16,408 nucleotides of DNA, from the NCBI GenBank assembly GCA_900540545.1, contig UQGJ01000061.1, forward strand, positions 1-16,408. Reading direction: 5' to 3'. Source of the DNA: an uncultured Eubacteriales bacterium. Lineage in GTDB: Bacteria > Bacillota > Clostridia > Oscillospirales > Oscillospiraceae. A model generated the notes under the pieces. It searched no databases, was not told where the DNA came from, and worked only from the letters and a program-made list of their open reading frames with translations. Numbering within the stretch: position 1 is the first letter of the stretch; each line of letters starts with the position of its first letter. Made by a program: the position numbers and the translations under genes. This document shows positions 1 to 6,386 of the stretch, in pieces.

Positions 1-60
1 CCTCTTTCTCAAATGAGAAAGAGGACCCCCGCGCGGGAGCGCCGCCCCCGGAGGGACTCC
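1..60 (-). repeat. Dispersed hairpin repeat, copy 1 (edge of window)
   Basis: Positions 1-10 and 15-24 form a perfect 10-bp stem around an AAAT loop. Read on the minus strand, the stretch starts GGAGTCCC, has a CCGGGGG block and then GTCCTCTTTCT followed by the stem. The same order of blocks occurs at 5890-5998, and a related form occurs at 16355-16408. This copy also contains a 17-bp segment (28-44) found again at 6366-6382. It lies downstream of the eut terminator and may continue past the window edge. I infer a dispersed non-coding repeat, not a gene. Confidence 0.6.
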
Positions 61-67
61 AACACAC

Positions 68-103
68 AAAAAGGCCCGCGTACCTCCCGGTACGCGGGCC
101 TTT
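68..103 (-). terminator. Intrinsic terminator of the eut operon
   Basis: A perfect 15-bp inverted repeat (70-84 with 89-103) closes a 4-nt loop. In the minus-strand direction it is followed by TTTTTGTGTG. It begins only four bases after the eutQ stop codon. The long GC-rich stem plus U-tract is a textbook intrinsic terminator and marks the distal end of the operon. Confidence 0.93.
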
Positions 104-106
104 CCC

Positions 107-535
107 TCATTTCTGCCAATCCGCCGGATAGACAAAATACAAAAACCGCGCCTTGCCCTTCACGGAAAATTGAATCTCGCTGTCCTTGGGGATATAGACC
201 ACCTCTCCCGGCCCGGCGGAGACGGTCTGCCCGCCCACCAGGATGTCCAGCCGCCCGTCAATGACATAATCCATCTCATCATAAGACAGGCGCCAGGGAA
301 ACGTGGTGTCCTCCATGACCATCAGCCCGCACCCCAGTCGGGGGGACTCGGCCAGGGTGAAGAGGTCCCGGGTCCACACCCGGTCCCCGGCCCGGCCCGT
401 GTCCAGCCGGTGGGCCTCGTCCACGTCCAGCCGGGGCACCGGCACCATCCTGACCCCGTGTCCGGCCGCGCCCAACTGCTCCAGCAGCACCTGGCGCACC
501 AGCGCCTCCAGGGCGGCCTTATCAAGCTCTGCCAT
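107..535 (-). CDS. eutQ: EutQ-like cupin protein (short form), putative acetate kinase of the eut pathway
   Basis: 142 residues. The C-terminal two thirds (about 55-140) form a single cupin barrel, with the YDEMDYVIDG stretch and a following PGEVVYIPKDS stretch typical of EutQ. In Salmonella, EutQ is reported to have acetate kinase activity and to assist compartment assembly; that role is carried over from the family, not shown here. Salmonella EutQ is about 230 residues, so this form lacks most of the N-terminal region. Instead it begins with a short amphipathic helix (AALEALVRQVLLEQLG, about 7-22) that resembles BMC encapsulation peptides. The ATG at 535 overlaps the end of eutH by 14 bases, so the two are translationally coupled. 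It is the last gene before the terminator at 68-103. Confidence 0.87.
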   Translation of the reverse strand: MAELDKAALEALVRQVLLEQLGAAGHGVRMVPVPRLDVDEAHRLDTGRAGDRVWTRDLFTLAESPRLGCGLMVMEDTTFPWRLSYDEMDYVIDGRLDILVGGQTVSAGPGEVVYIPKDSEIQFSVKGKARFLYFVYPADWQK

Positions 536-1613
536 GTCTGCCCTCCTGACCCGTCAGAAGCATCGCCACCGCCACGGCGGTGATGCCGCCCACCAGCTTG
601 CCCACGATCATGGGGAAAATCATGGCCGAGTCGAAGCCCGCCGTAAAGCCCAGGTGGTCGCCGAACACGAAGGCGGCGGACACGGCGAAAGCCACGTTGA
701 TGACCTTGCCCCGCCGGTCCATGTCGGCCATCATGCCGAACATGGGGATGTTGTTGGCTAGGGTCGCCACCAGTCCGGCGGCAGCGATGTCGTTCATCCC
801 CAGCAGGTGGCCCAGCTTCATCAGGGGCTTTTGGAACACCTTGGTGATGACGAACACCAGGGGGAAGGCCCCCGCCAGGACGATGGCGATGGCTCCCACG
901 GTGGAGAAGCCCTCCTCGATGGAGTTCATGCCGGGGATCAGCGCGATGCCCGTCAAGGTCTCCACGATGGCGGCGGCCAGGCCGATGGTAATGATGATGA
1001 CCACGATTTTCCCAAAGACGGTGAACCCCTTGACCATGCCGTTGGGGATGAGCCACAGGCCCAGGGCGATGAGCACGGCGATGAGGACGATGGGGATCAG
1101 GTTTTTGAGGACCATGACCAGCGGGAACCCGGCCACCAGACCGCCCACGAAGGCGCCGACGGGGATGGTGATGACGCCGGCCAGCACCCCCTTGGCCAGG
1201 AACTCCTGGTCCTCCCGCCGGATGATGCCCAGCGCCACCGGGATGGTGAACACGATGGTGGGACCCAGCATCGAGCCCACGATGAGCCCGCCGAACTGTC
1301 CCGCCTCGGCCGTCAGGGCCAGCTCCTTCGCCAGAGGCGCGCCCCCCATGTCGTTGGCTAAAATGGTCCCGGCGAACATGGCCGGGTCGGCCCCCAGGAA
1401 AGAGTACACCGGCACCACCACGGGCCGCAGCAGGTTTGCCAGCACCGGGGCCAGACAGATGATGCCGATCATCGCCAGGGCCAAGGAGCCCATGGCGAGG
1501 ATGCCCTCTTCAAATTTTTCCCCCAGGCCGAACCGGTTGCCGATGATGCGGTCGATGCCGCCCAGGACCATGAAGAGGACCATGATATAGACGATGATTT
1601 CATTGATGGACAA
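522..1613 (-). CDS. eutH: EutH ethanolamine permease
   Basis: 363 residues, almost entirely hydrophobic, with about ten predicted membrane helices beginning at the N-terminal IIVYIMVLFMVLGGIDRIIG segment. Sequence and length fit EutH, the membrane protein that imports ethanolamine when it is scarce. The start is TTG at 1613: a GGGGGA Shine-Dalgarno lies eight bases upstream, and no in-frame ATG is available until residue 11, inside the first membrane helix. It follows eutN by about 50 bases, which hold a small hairpin (1644-1662), and it overlaps eutQ. Its position near the 3' end of the operon matches other Firmicutes eut loci. Confidence 0.93.
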   Translation of the reverse strand: MSINEIIVYIMVLFMVLGGIDRIIGNRFGLGEKFEEGILAMGSLALAMIGIICLAPVLANLLRPVVVPVYSFLGADPAMFAGTILANDMGGAPLAKELALTAEAGQFGGLIVGSMLGPTIVFTIPVALGIIRREDQEFLAKGVLAGVITIPVGAFVGGLVAGFPLVMVLKNLIPIVLIAVLIALGLWLIPNGMVKGFTVFGKIVVIIITIGLAAAIVETLTGIALIPGMNSIEEGFSTVGAIAIVLAGAFPLVFVITKVFQKPLMKLGHLLGMNDIAAAGLVATLANNIPMFGMMADMDRRGKVINVAFAVSAAFVFGDHLGFTAGFDSAMIFPMIVGKLVGGITAVAVAMLLTGQEGRHGRA

Positions 1614-1643
1614 GATGATTGTCCCCCTTTTGTATCAGAGTCG

Positions 1644-1662
1644 GGGCGGCCTGTGGCCGCCC
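1644..1662 (-). repeat. Intercistronic hairpin between eutN and eutH
   Basis: GGGCGGCC (1644-1651) and GGCCGCCC (1655-1662) form an 8-bp GC stem with a 3-nt loop, two bases after the eutN stop codon. No U-tract follows on the minus strand, so it is not a good terminator. The same arms with a different loop occur at 6290-6310, so it is probably one copy of a small palindromic repeat. A role in mRNA processing or stability is only a possibility. Confidence 0.6.
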
Positions 1663-1664
1663 GC

Positions 1665-1913
1665 TTACGCCTCCACGTGGTCCACAATGCCCACCACGGC
1701 GGCGTCCACGGGGACCTCCGCCCCCGCCGCCACCCTGGCCCCGCCGCCGGTGGAGACCAGCACCCGGTCCCCCGGACCGGCCCCGGCCTGGTCGGCGCAG
1801 ACCAGGGCCGGCCCCTGGAAGCCCTCCGGGGCCACCAGCAGGAAGGTCTGCCCGGTGAGGCTCTGGAGCTTTTTCGTACACCACACGTTACCAATGACGG
1901 TCCCTAATAACAC
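1665..1913 (-). CDS. eutN: EutN/CcmL-type pentameric microcompartment vertex protein
   Basis: 82 residues beginning VLLGTVIGNVWCTKKLQSL, the characteristic opening of EutN/CcmL/PduN proteins, and ending with the usual VDAAVVGIVDHV strand. These pentamers cap the vertices of the polyhedral shell. I chose the GTG at 1913: it puts the conserved GTVIGNVW stretch at the usual distance from the N-terminus and has a GGGAG Shine-Dalgarno about ten bases upstream. The ATG at 1952 would add 13 residues with no family resemblance. It overlaps the preceding 90-codon gene by 26 bases. The family is usually 85-100 residues, so this is a compact member. Confidence 0.9.
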   Translation of the reverse strand: MLLGTVIGNVWCTKKLQSLTGQTFLLVAPEGFQGPALVCADQAGAGPGDRVLVSTGGGARVAAGAEVPVDAAVVGIVDHVEA

Positions 1914-2160
1914 AGACGCCCATCTCCCGCAGCTCCCGTTCGAGCCCCACAAATTTCTGAAAGACCCCCATAGGGGCCGTTTTCTTGTACCGCTTGTACT
2001 CCAGGCCGGACTCCAGCGCCCGGACCTTCCGCCCCGCCAGCAGGGCGGAGAGCACCCGCCTCTCCTCGTCGCACAGGGCCACCCCCAGGGTCAAAATGCC
2101 CATCTGCTCCACAGGGAGGTGGGTGATGATGAGTTCATTGTCCCGCTCCTCCAGCGTCAC
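1888..2160 (-). CDS. Small microcompartment-locus protein of uncertain function
   Basis: 90 residues, starting with GTG at 2160 in a GTGA overlap with the pduL stop codon, so expression is almost certainly coupled. I do not recognise a defined fold. A segment with the pattern GVALCDEERRVLSALLAG followed by GLEYKRYKKTAP is reminiscent of the conserved hypothetical protein family found between pduL and eutN in Firmicutes eut loci (TIGR02536, or PduM-like), which is usually roughly twice this length. If so, this is a short form lacking the N-terminal half. No membrane segment or signal peptide is visible. Its place between a cargo enzyme and a shell protein suggests a structural or assembly role; that is inference from position. 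Confidence 0.75.
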   Translation of the reverse strand: MTLEERDNELIITHLPVEQMGILTLGVALCDEERRVLSALLAGRKVRALESGLEYKRYKKTAPMGVFQKFVGLERELREMGVCVIRDRHW

Positions 2161-2777
2161 TTGACGATCATCCCGCGATCCCCCTTCTTGAACCCGCAGG
2201 CATTCGCTTCGTCGTAGTCCAGGTGGACCACGGTGGAGAACTTGTCGCTGACCCGGACCTCGGTGTCCCCAAAGATCAAGGGGCGGCCGGTGAAGGTCTG
2301 GAAGCGCACGTCCTGCTTGTCCTCCACGCCGAACAGGGCGGCGTCCTCGGGCGTCATGTGGATGTGCCGCTTGGCCACGATCAGCCCCTGGTCCAGCTTC
2401 AGCTCCCGGTTGCCGTTGCGGATGACCACGCCGGGGGTGCCCTGGATGTCCCCGGAGATGCGCACCGGGGGCACGACCCCCAGGACCACCGCGTCGGTGA
2501 GGGAGACCTCCACCTGGCAGGCGGGGCGCTCCGGCCCCAGGATGACCACGTTCCGGAACTCCCCTTTTGGCCCCGCCACCGTCACCCGCTCGGCGCAGGC
2601 GAACTGCCCCGGCTGGGACAGGTCCTTCACCCGGTTGAGCCGGTAGCCCCGCCCGAAGAGCAGCTCCACCGCCTCCCTCGTCAGGTGGACGTGGCGGCCC
2701 GACGCCTCGATCTCAATGGTCAGCTTTTGGACCACCAGGTCGGCCAGGCGCTCTAAACTTCTTGTCTCAATGCTCAT
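2157..2777 (-). CDS. pduL: PduL-type phosphate acetyltransferase (EutD function)
   Basis: 206 residues. It interconverts acetyl-CoA and acetyl-phosphate, recycling CoA inside the compartment. Family hallmarks are visible: two tandem beta-barrel halves with the metal-binding motifs GRHVHL (27-32) and KRHIHM (136-141), plus HLDYDEAN (185-192). It is the PduL family, unrelated to classical Pta/EutD, but occupies the EutD position in the pathway. Residues 5-20 (RSLERLADLVVQKLT) form an amphipathic helix similar to encapsulation peptides. The ATG at 2777 overlaps the end of eutT by 11 bases with only a weak GGGAAAG ribosome site, suggesting coupling to eutT. The stop overlaps the GTG of the next gene. 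Confidence 0.93.
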   Translation of the reverse strand: MSIETRSLERLADLVVQKLTIEIEASGRHVHLTREAVELLFGRGYRLNRVKDLSQPGQFACAERVTVAGPKGEFRNVVILGPERPACQVEVSLTDAVVLGVVPPVRISGDIQGTPGVVIRNGNRELKLDQGLIVAKRHIHMTPEDAALFGVEDKQDVRFQTFTGRPLIFGDTEVRVSDKFSTVVHLDYDEANACGFKKGDRGMIVK

Positions 2778-3513
2778 ACTTTCCCGCCTTCAGTTTTATC
2801 ATCAGAATCCACATGAGGGACGACAGGCGGTTGAGGCCCAGGATGATGTCGTCCCGGGCCACCGCCCCGTTCTCGTCCCGGAAGGCCCGGTAGGCCGCCA
2901 GCTCGGCCTGCCGCACCACGGTGCGCACCTTGTTCACCGCCAGGATGGCGGGCGCATCGGTGTAGTGGACCAGGAAGTGGGGCTGGCCGAAGTGCTTTTC
3001 CGGGTAGTGGGAGTATTCCCGCAGCTGGTCCGGGCCGTAGCCGCAGAGGCGGACCTCCCCCACCGGCTCGTCCAGCACGTCGTAGCGCATGAACATCCGC
3101 ACGAACTGGAGGACCTCCTCCAGCTCCTCAGCCAGGACCCCGTACCCGGTGTCGGCGCAGGTGCGCTGGCACTGGACGATCTCGGCCTCCAGCAGGTCGA
3201 TGTACCCCCGGAAGGCGATGCGGGGGTGGTCCTTGAAGACCAGGATGTTGCCCTTCAGGTGGGTCATGTGCTCCGGCTTTTCGTGGAGGGAGGCCCCGAA
3301 GAGGGTCTGGTACTTGGCAGGGGCTTCTGTGGGGCGCGACGACCCCGGCGCGCCGTCCTCCGGCCTCCCCTGGGGGTAAACCACCTCCACCCTGTGCTCC
3401 CGCAGCCAGTCCCGGGCGCCGGGGGTCAGCACGTCGTCCCGGGTCACCACCACCGGGCCCCGGGTGCCGTTGTTGGACATCTGCCGGACCCGGCTCTCAT
3501 CCAGGAGGGCCAT
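2767..3513 (-). CDS. eutT: EutT-type ATP:cob(I)alamin adenosyltransferase
   Basis: 248 residues. It makes adenosylcobalamin, the cofactor of ethanolamine ammonia-lyase. The EutT signature blocks KPEHMTHL (79-86) and HPRIAFRG (96-103) are present, as is a helical C-terminal half rich in conserved Arg and Asn (DIILGLNRLSSLMW). The HX11CCX2C metal motif of enterobacterial EutT, expected before residue 85, is absent; the only close cysteines are C115 and C119. This agrees with the metal-independent EutT class described from Listeria. The ATG at 3513 lies three bases after the eutM stop codon (TAA), with a modest CAGGG ribosome site, and the gene runs into pduL by 11 bases. Confidence 0.9.
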   Translation of the reverse strand: MALLDESRVRQMSNNGTRGPVVVTRDDVLTPGARDWLREHRVEVVYPQGRPEDGAPGSSRPTEAPAKYQTLFGASLHEKPEHMTHLKGNILVFKDHPRIAFRGYIDLLEAEIVQCQRTCADTGYGVLAEELEEVLQFVRMFMRYDVLDEPVGEVRLCGYGPDQLREYSHYPEKHFGQPHFLVHYTDAPAILAVNKVRTVVRQAELAAYRAFRDENGAVARDDIILGLNRLSSLMWILMIKLKAGKYEH

Positions 3514-3516
3514 GGC

Positions 3517-3816
3517 TTAACCCTGGTCGTACTCGCCGCCGCGGTGGGGCAGGATGCCGTCCACCTCGGCATGGGGGCGGGGGATGACGTGGACGGAGAT
3601 GAGCTCGCCCACCTTTTCGGCGGCTGCGGCCCCCGCGTCGGTGGCGGCCTTGACGGCGCCCACGTCGCCCCGGACCATGACGGTCACCAGGCCGCCGCCC
3701 ACCTGCTCCTTGCCCACCAGCTGGACGTTGGCCGCCTTCACCATGGCGTCGGCCGCCTCGATGGCCCCCACCAGTCCCTTTGTCTCCACCATACCCAGTG
3801 CATTCGTGTTCGCCAT
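3517..3816 (-). CDS. eutM: EutM/PduA-type hexameric shell protein from an internal start
   Basis: 99 residues, within and in frame with the longer gene at 3517-4395. It begins MANTNALGMVETKGLVGAIEA, continues with the pore loop VGGGLVTVMVRG (39-50) and ends with ATDAGAAAAEKVGEL and SVHVIPRPH, essentially full-length EutM, the main facet protein of eut shells. The internal ATG at 3816 has an AAAGGAG ribosome site nine bases upstream, embedded in the Glu-Arg-Ser codons of the longer frame. That site exactly at the canonical EutM start argues for independent initiation. No other EutM-like single-domain BMC gene is in the window, so this start probably supplies the bulk shell protein. The stop is three bases before eutT. 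Confidence 0.85.
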   Translation of the reverse strand: MANTNALGMVETKGLVGAIEAADAMVKAANVQLVGKEQVGGGLVTVMVRGDVGAVKAATDAGAAAAEKVGELISVHVIPRPHAEVDGILPHRGGEYDQG

Positions 3817-4395
3817 TTTTGTTCTGCTCCTTTCATATTCCGCGCCCTTTTCATGAGGGCTGTCGGGTGTTTTGCTGACGCTGCCGCCGCCGATGACGGC
3901 GGCAGCCAGGGAGGCCAGTTCCTCTTTGGTCTCCGCCTGGGGCGCGGGCAGGTCCACGGCCGCCTCAGGCTCGGCCCCGGTCTCTCGCTTTCCTGTGGGG
4001 GCCGCCGCCCTCGGCGGCCCTTTCTTCCCGGCAGATTTTGCCGCATCCGAGCTCTTGTCGGCCTTCTTGCTCCGGGGCTTTTTCATGCCGGTCCCCGGTC
4101 CCGGCCCGTCCTCGGGCTGGTCCCAGGCGGTGGGTCCGCCGTCGGCGCTGATGCGCTTGGACTCGGAAAAGGGCTTCACCTCGTCGCCGGAGGGGGGCGG
4201 CGTCTCCGGGTCGGCGGCCTCCATATCGGCGGTGAGCTTGCCCATCTCCCGCAGGAGCGTGGCGTAGGGGTTGCGCAGCTCGCCGGGGTCGTTGACCTCG
4301 TCAAAGACGTTGTCCCCGTTGGCCGGGGGCACCACCCCACCGGGGGCCAGGGCCGCGTTTTGGGAGTAGATGCCGGAACGGTCGGCTTCTTTCAT
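3517..4395 (-). CDS. Long BMC shell protein: 193-residue N-terminal extension fused to EutM
   Basis: 292 codons, uninterrupted. The ATG at 4395 comes one base after the eutE stop codon and has a GGGAGG ribosome site ten bases upstream, so translation from here is well supported. Residues 194-292 are a complete EutM hexamer subunit. Residues 1-193 match no family I know. They include a possible helix (about 38-61), an acidic Pro-rich stretch (60-103), a Lys/Arg-rich stretch (105-137) and a second short helix, KEELASLAAAVIGG (157-170), before a polar linker; most looks disordered. By analogy with the PduB extension or CcmM, it may tether cargo to the inside of the shell. It occupies the position of the EutK/EutM-type shell genes in related loci. 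An alternative is that two formerly separate genes fused by loss of a stop codon. Confidence 0.85.
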   Translation of the reverse strand: MKEADRSGIYSQNAALAPGGVVPPANGDNVFDEVNDPGELRNPYATLLREMGKLTADMEAADPETPPPSGDEVKPFSESKRISADGGPTAWDQPEDGPGPGTGMKKPRSKKADKSSDAAKSAGKKGPPRAAAPTGKRETGAEPEAAVDLPAPQAETKEELASLAAAVIGGGSVSKTPDSPHEKGAEYERSRTKMANTNALGMVETKGLVGAIEAADAMVKAANVQLVGKEQVGGGLVTVMVRGDVGAVKAATDAGAAAAEKVGELISVHVIPRPHAEVDGILPHRGGEYDQG

Positions 4396-4396
4396 A

Positions 4397-5866
4397 TTAT
4401 GTCAACCTCCCGACAATTTGTTTGACCAGCTCCCGGAGCATGGCGTCGTCCACCCGGATGTCGCCGCTGTTCTCCCAGGGGGAGGAGGCGTTTCCGGCCC
4501 GGATGTCCTCCAGCTCCCGGACGCCCCAGGCCACCCGTTTGATGTTGATGAGGTCCAAAGGTCCGATGTTGTTGGAGCTGGAGGACCCGCCCACGGCCCC
4601 GCAGCCCAGGGTGAGGGCGGGGAACAGACAGGTGGTGGCCCCGATGCCGCCCAGGGCGGAGGGGGTGTTCACCAGCACCCGACTGGCGGGGACGGCGGCG
4701 GCGAAGCGGCGTACCACCCCCTCGTCCTCGGCGTGGATGGAGAAGGTGTGGCCCGCCCCCTCCCACTCCAAAATCTCCACGCAGCGGCGGAGGACCGCCT
4801 CCTCGTCCGGCTCCACGTAGTAGGCCAGGATGAGGCCCAGCTTTTCGTTGGAGTAGGGGTAGCCCCGGCCCACGCCGGTCTCCCGGGCCACCAGGACCCG
4901 GGCCGAGGCGGGCACCCCCGTCAGCCCCGCCAGCTTCGCCACGGTCTCCACGCTCTTGCCCACGATGGCCGGGTTCATGGTGCCGTTGGCCCGGAGGATG
5001 AACTTGGAGAGCTTGGCGTGCTCGGCGTCGGAGAGGACGTAGGCCCCCTGGCGCTTCAGCTCCGCCGTGACGGCCCCCTCCATGTCCCGGGTGACGATGA
5101 CGGACTGCTCACTGGCGCAGATGGTGCCGTTGTCGAAGGTCTTGGAGTCCAGGATACGCTTGACGGCCAGGGACACGTCGGCGGTGCGGTGGATATAGGC
5201 CGGGCCGTTGCCCGCTCCCACGCCGATGGCGGGGGTGCCGGAGGAGTAGGCCGCCTTCACCATGGCCCCGCCGCCGGTGGCTAAGATCAACCGGGTCAAA
5301 TCGTTGCGCATGAGCTCGTTGGTGGCATCCAGAGTGGGGTTGGTGATGCAGCCGATGGCCCCGGCGGGGGCCCCCGCCCCCTCCGCCGCCCTGCGGACCA
5401 CGTTCACCGTCTCCAGAATACAGTTCACCGCGCTGGGGTGGGGGGAGAAGATGATGGGGTTGCCCGCCTTCATGCAGATCATGGCCTTGTAGATGACGGT
5501 GGAGGTGGGGTTGGTGGAGGGCACCAGCCCGGCCACGACCCCCACGCCCACTCCCAGGTCCATGGTCTTTTTCTCCCGGTCCTCGGCCAGCAGCCCGTGG
5601 GTCTTTTCGTCCTTGATGGCGTCGTAGAGCGTGACGGCGGCGAAGCGGTTCTTGATCTCCTTGTCCGCCTTGATGCCGAAGCCGGTCTCCTCCACCGCCA
5701 TGTCGGCCAGCCGCCGGGCCTGCTCGGCGGCCGCCCTGGAGATGGCCGCCGTGATATTGTCCAATTGCTCCTGGCTCATCCCGGCCAGCACCCGCTGGGC
5801 CTCCTTGGCCGCCCGCAGCAGGTCCCGCACCTCCTGGATGGAGCGCAGGTCTTTGTCAAGTTGCAT
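4397..5866 (-). CDS. eutE: EutE CoA-acylating acetaldehyde dehydrogenase
   Basis: 489 residues. It oxidises acetaldehyde plus CoA to acetyl-CoA with NAD+, inside the compartment. The family landmarks are visible: VPSTNPTSTVIYKA (115-128), LATGGGAMVKAAYSSG (195-210), the GVGAGNGPAY loop, and the catalytic cysteine at residue 250 in KTFDNGTICASEQS. The ATG at 5866 has a strong AAGGAGG ribosome site. The open frame continues far upstream into repeat DNA but that part has no family similarity. The C-terminus carries a linker and then DAMLRELVKQIVGRLT (474-489), an amphipathic helix like a C-terminal encapsulation peptide. The gene is separated from eutL by 520 bases of repeats, so it may depend on read-through or its own start of transcription. 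Confidence 0.95.
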   Translation of the reverse strand: MQLDKDLRSIQEVRDLLRAAKEAQRVLAGMSQEQLDNITAAISRAAAEQARRLADMAVEETGFGIKADKEIKNRFAAVTLYDAIKDEKTHGLLAEDREKKTMDLGVGVGVVAGLVPSTNPTSTVIYKAMICMKAGNPIIFSPHPSAVNCILETVNVVRRAAEGAGAPAGAIGCITNPTLDATNELMRNDLTRLILATGGGAMVKAAYSSGTPAIGVGAGNGPAYIHRTADVSLAVKRILDSKTFDNGTICASEQSVIVTRDMEGAVTAELKRQGAYVLSDAEHAKLSKFILRANGTMNPAIVGKSVETVAKLAGLTGVPASARVLVARETGVGRGYPYSNEKLGLILAYYVEPDEEAVLRRCVEILEWEGAGHTFSIHAEDEGVVRRFAAAVPASRVLVNTPSALGGIGATTCLFPALTLGCGAVGGSSSSNNIGPLDLINIKRVAWGVRELEDIRAGNASSPWENSGDIRVDDAMLRELVKQIVGRLT

Positions 5867-5889
5867 GAAATACCTCCTTGCGAAATAAT

Positions 5890-5998
5890 GGAGTCCCCTC
5901 CGGGGGGTCCTCTTTCTTCTCAAAGAAAAAGGACGGAAAGAAGGACCAGGGGGCGGCACGGGGCTTTGGCAAGCCCCTACCCACCGCCCCCTGGACCC
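5890..5998 (+). repeat. Dispersed hairpin repeat, copy 2 (full length)
   Basis: The element begins GGAGTCCC and CTCCGG, followed by a hairpin (about 5907-5934, GTCCTCTTTCTT pairing with AAGAAA and GGAC with mismatches). Next comes GGAAAGAAGGACCA, then a larger nested hairpin. In that, CCAGGGGGCGG (5946-5956) pairs with CCGCCCCCTGG (5984-5994), and an inner GGGGCTT (5960-5966) pairs with AAGCCCC (5971-5977). Copies at 1-60 (inverted) and 16355-16408 (cut by the window end) share the first half. Confidence 0.65.
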
Positions 5999-6036
5999 CG
6001 GGGTACGTCCGGGCGGCGGTACGGTTTTCGGGGGTA

Positions 6037-6138
6037 GGCAAAACTTGAAAGCAGTTGCAGCCCGTATCGGTCTGGCGCTAGAACAACTCCGGCTGCCGCC
6101 CCTCGGCATATCACCCGGCAAAACTTGCGGGTAGTTGC
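6037..6138. repeat. Imperfect direct repeat pair, 80-bp period
   Basis: Two 22-nt segments, 6037-6058 and 6117-6138, both start GGCAAAACTTG and end AGTTGC. They match at 18 of 22 positions. Each can fold weakly on itself (GCA..ACT with AGT..TGC). The 58 bases between them have no recognised content. Confidence 0.6.
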
Positions 6139-6188
6139 GTTTCCCTCGGTGCCAACAAGCCGCCACAAGTCTCTGCGCCCTCTCTGTC

Positions 6189-6221
6189 ATTGCGAGCCAG
6201 TTCGCAAACTGGCGCGGCAAT
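6189..6221. repeat. REP-like palindrome (ATTGC ... GCAAT)
   Basis: The outer arms ATTGC (6189-6193) and GCAAT (6217-6221) enclose a perfect inner stem, GCCAGTT (6196-6202) with AACTGGC (6207-6213), around a CGCA loop. Elements of this ATTGCGAG...GCGGCAAT type are familiar as dispersed repeats in bacterial genomes. Here it lies in the eutL-eutE gap. Confidence 0.65.
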
Positions 6222-6243
6222 CCGCCTCCCCCGTCCCACCTCC

Positions 6244-6270
6244 GTAGGGCCCGGCGTCCCCGACGGGCCG
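6244..6270 (+). repeat. GTAGGG palindromic repeat, copy A
   Basis: A 27-nt element starting GTAGGGCCCG, with arms GGCCCG (6248-6253) and CGGGCC (6264-6269) and a short GTC/GAC inner stem. It matches the minus-strand element at 9627-9653 at 24 of 27 positions. Confidence 0.65.
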
Positions 6271-6286
6271 TTCTTCCATCCCCCCG

Positions 6287-6310
6287 TAGGGGCGGCCCTT
6301 GCGGCCGCCC
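6287..6310 (+). repeat. GTAGGGGCGGCC hairpin repeat
   Basis: GGGCGGCC (6290-6297) and GGCCGCCC (6303-6310) form an 8-bp stem with loop CTTGC. It begins in a GTAGGG context like the elements at 6244 and 9653. The same arms occur at 1644-1662. Confidence 0.6.
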
Positions 6311-6386
6311 GCCATCGCGCACCAGCCCTGCCAAGTGCGCCGCGCCAACCCAGGGGGTGTCACTGCCCGCGCGGGAGCGCCGGCCC

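Larger units (their letters stand above)
5867..6386. other. Gene-free 520-bp spacer between eutL and eutE, packed with repeats
   Basis: No credible gene is seen. From left to right it holds the eutE ribosome site, a compound hairpin repeat (5890-5998), a pair of imperfect direct repeats (6037-6058 and 6117-6138), an ATTGC-ended REP-like palindrome (6189-6221), a GTAGGG palindrome (6244-6270), a GGGCGGCC hairpin (6290-6310) and a 17-bp segment shared with position 28-44. No cobalamin riboswitch signature was found. It looks like an accumulation site for small non-coding repeats inside the operon. Confidence 0.7.

Noticed and set aside
1665..1952. EutN starting at ATG 1952
   Set aside because: The 13 extra residues do not resemble EutN and the GTG at 1913 has a better-placed ribosome site.
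2716..4425. 569-codon plus-strand frame opposite eutT and eutM
   Set aside because: It is a shadow frame in GC-rich DNA, rich in His, Gly, Val and Asp, and fully antisense to well-supported genes.
6117..6221. tRNA or CRISPR in the repeat-rich gap
   Set aside because: No cloverleaf with a proper T-loop or acceptor stem, and only two imperfect repeats rather than a regular array.
5867..6386. Cobalamin riboswitch before eutE
   Set aside because: I looked for the B12-box and surrounding conserved stems on the minus strand and found none; the folding potential here comes from dispersed repeats.
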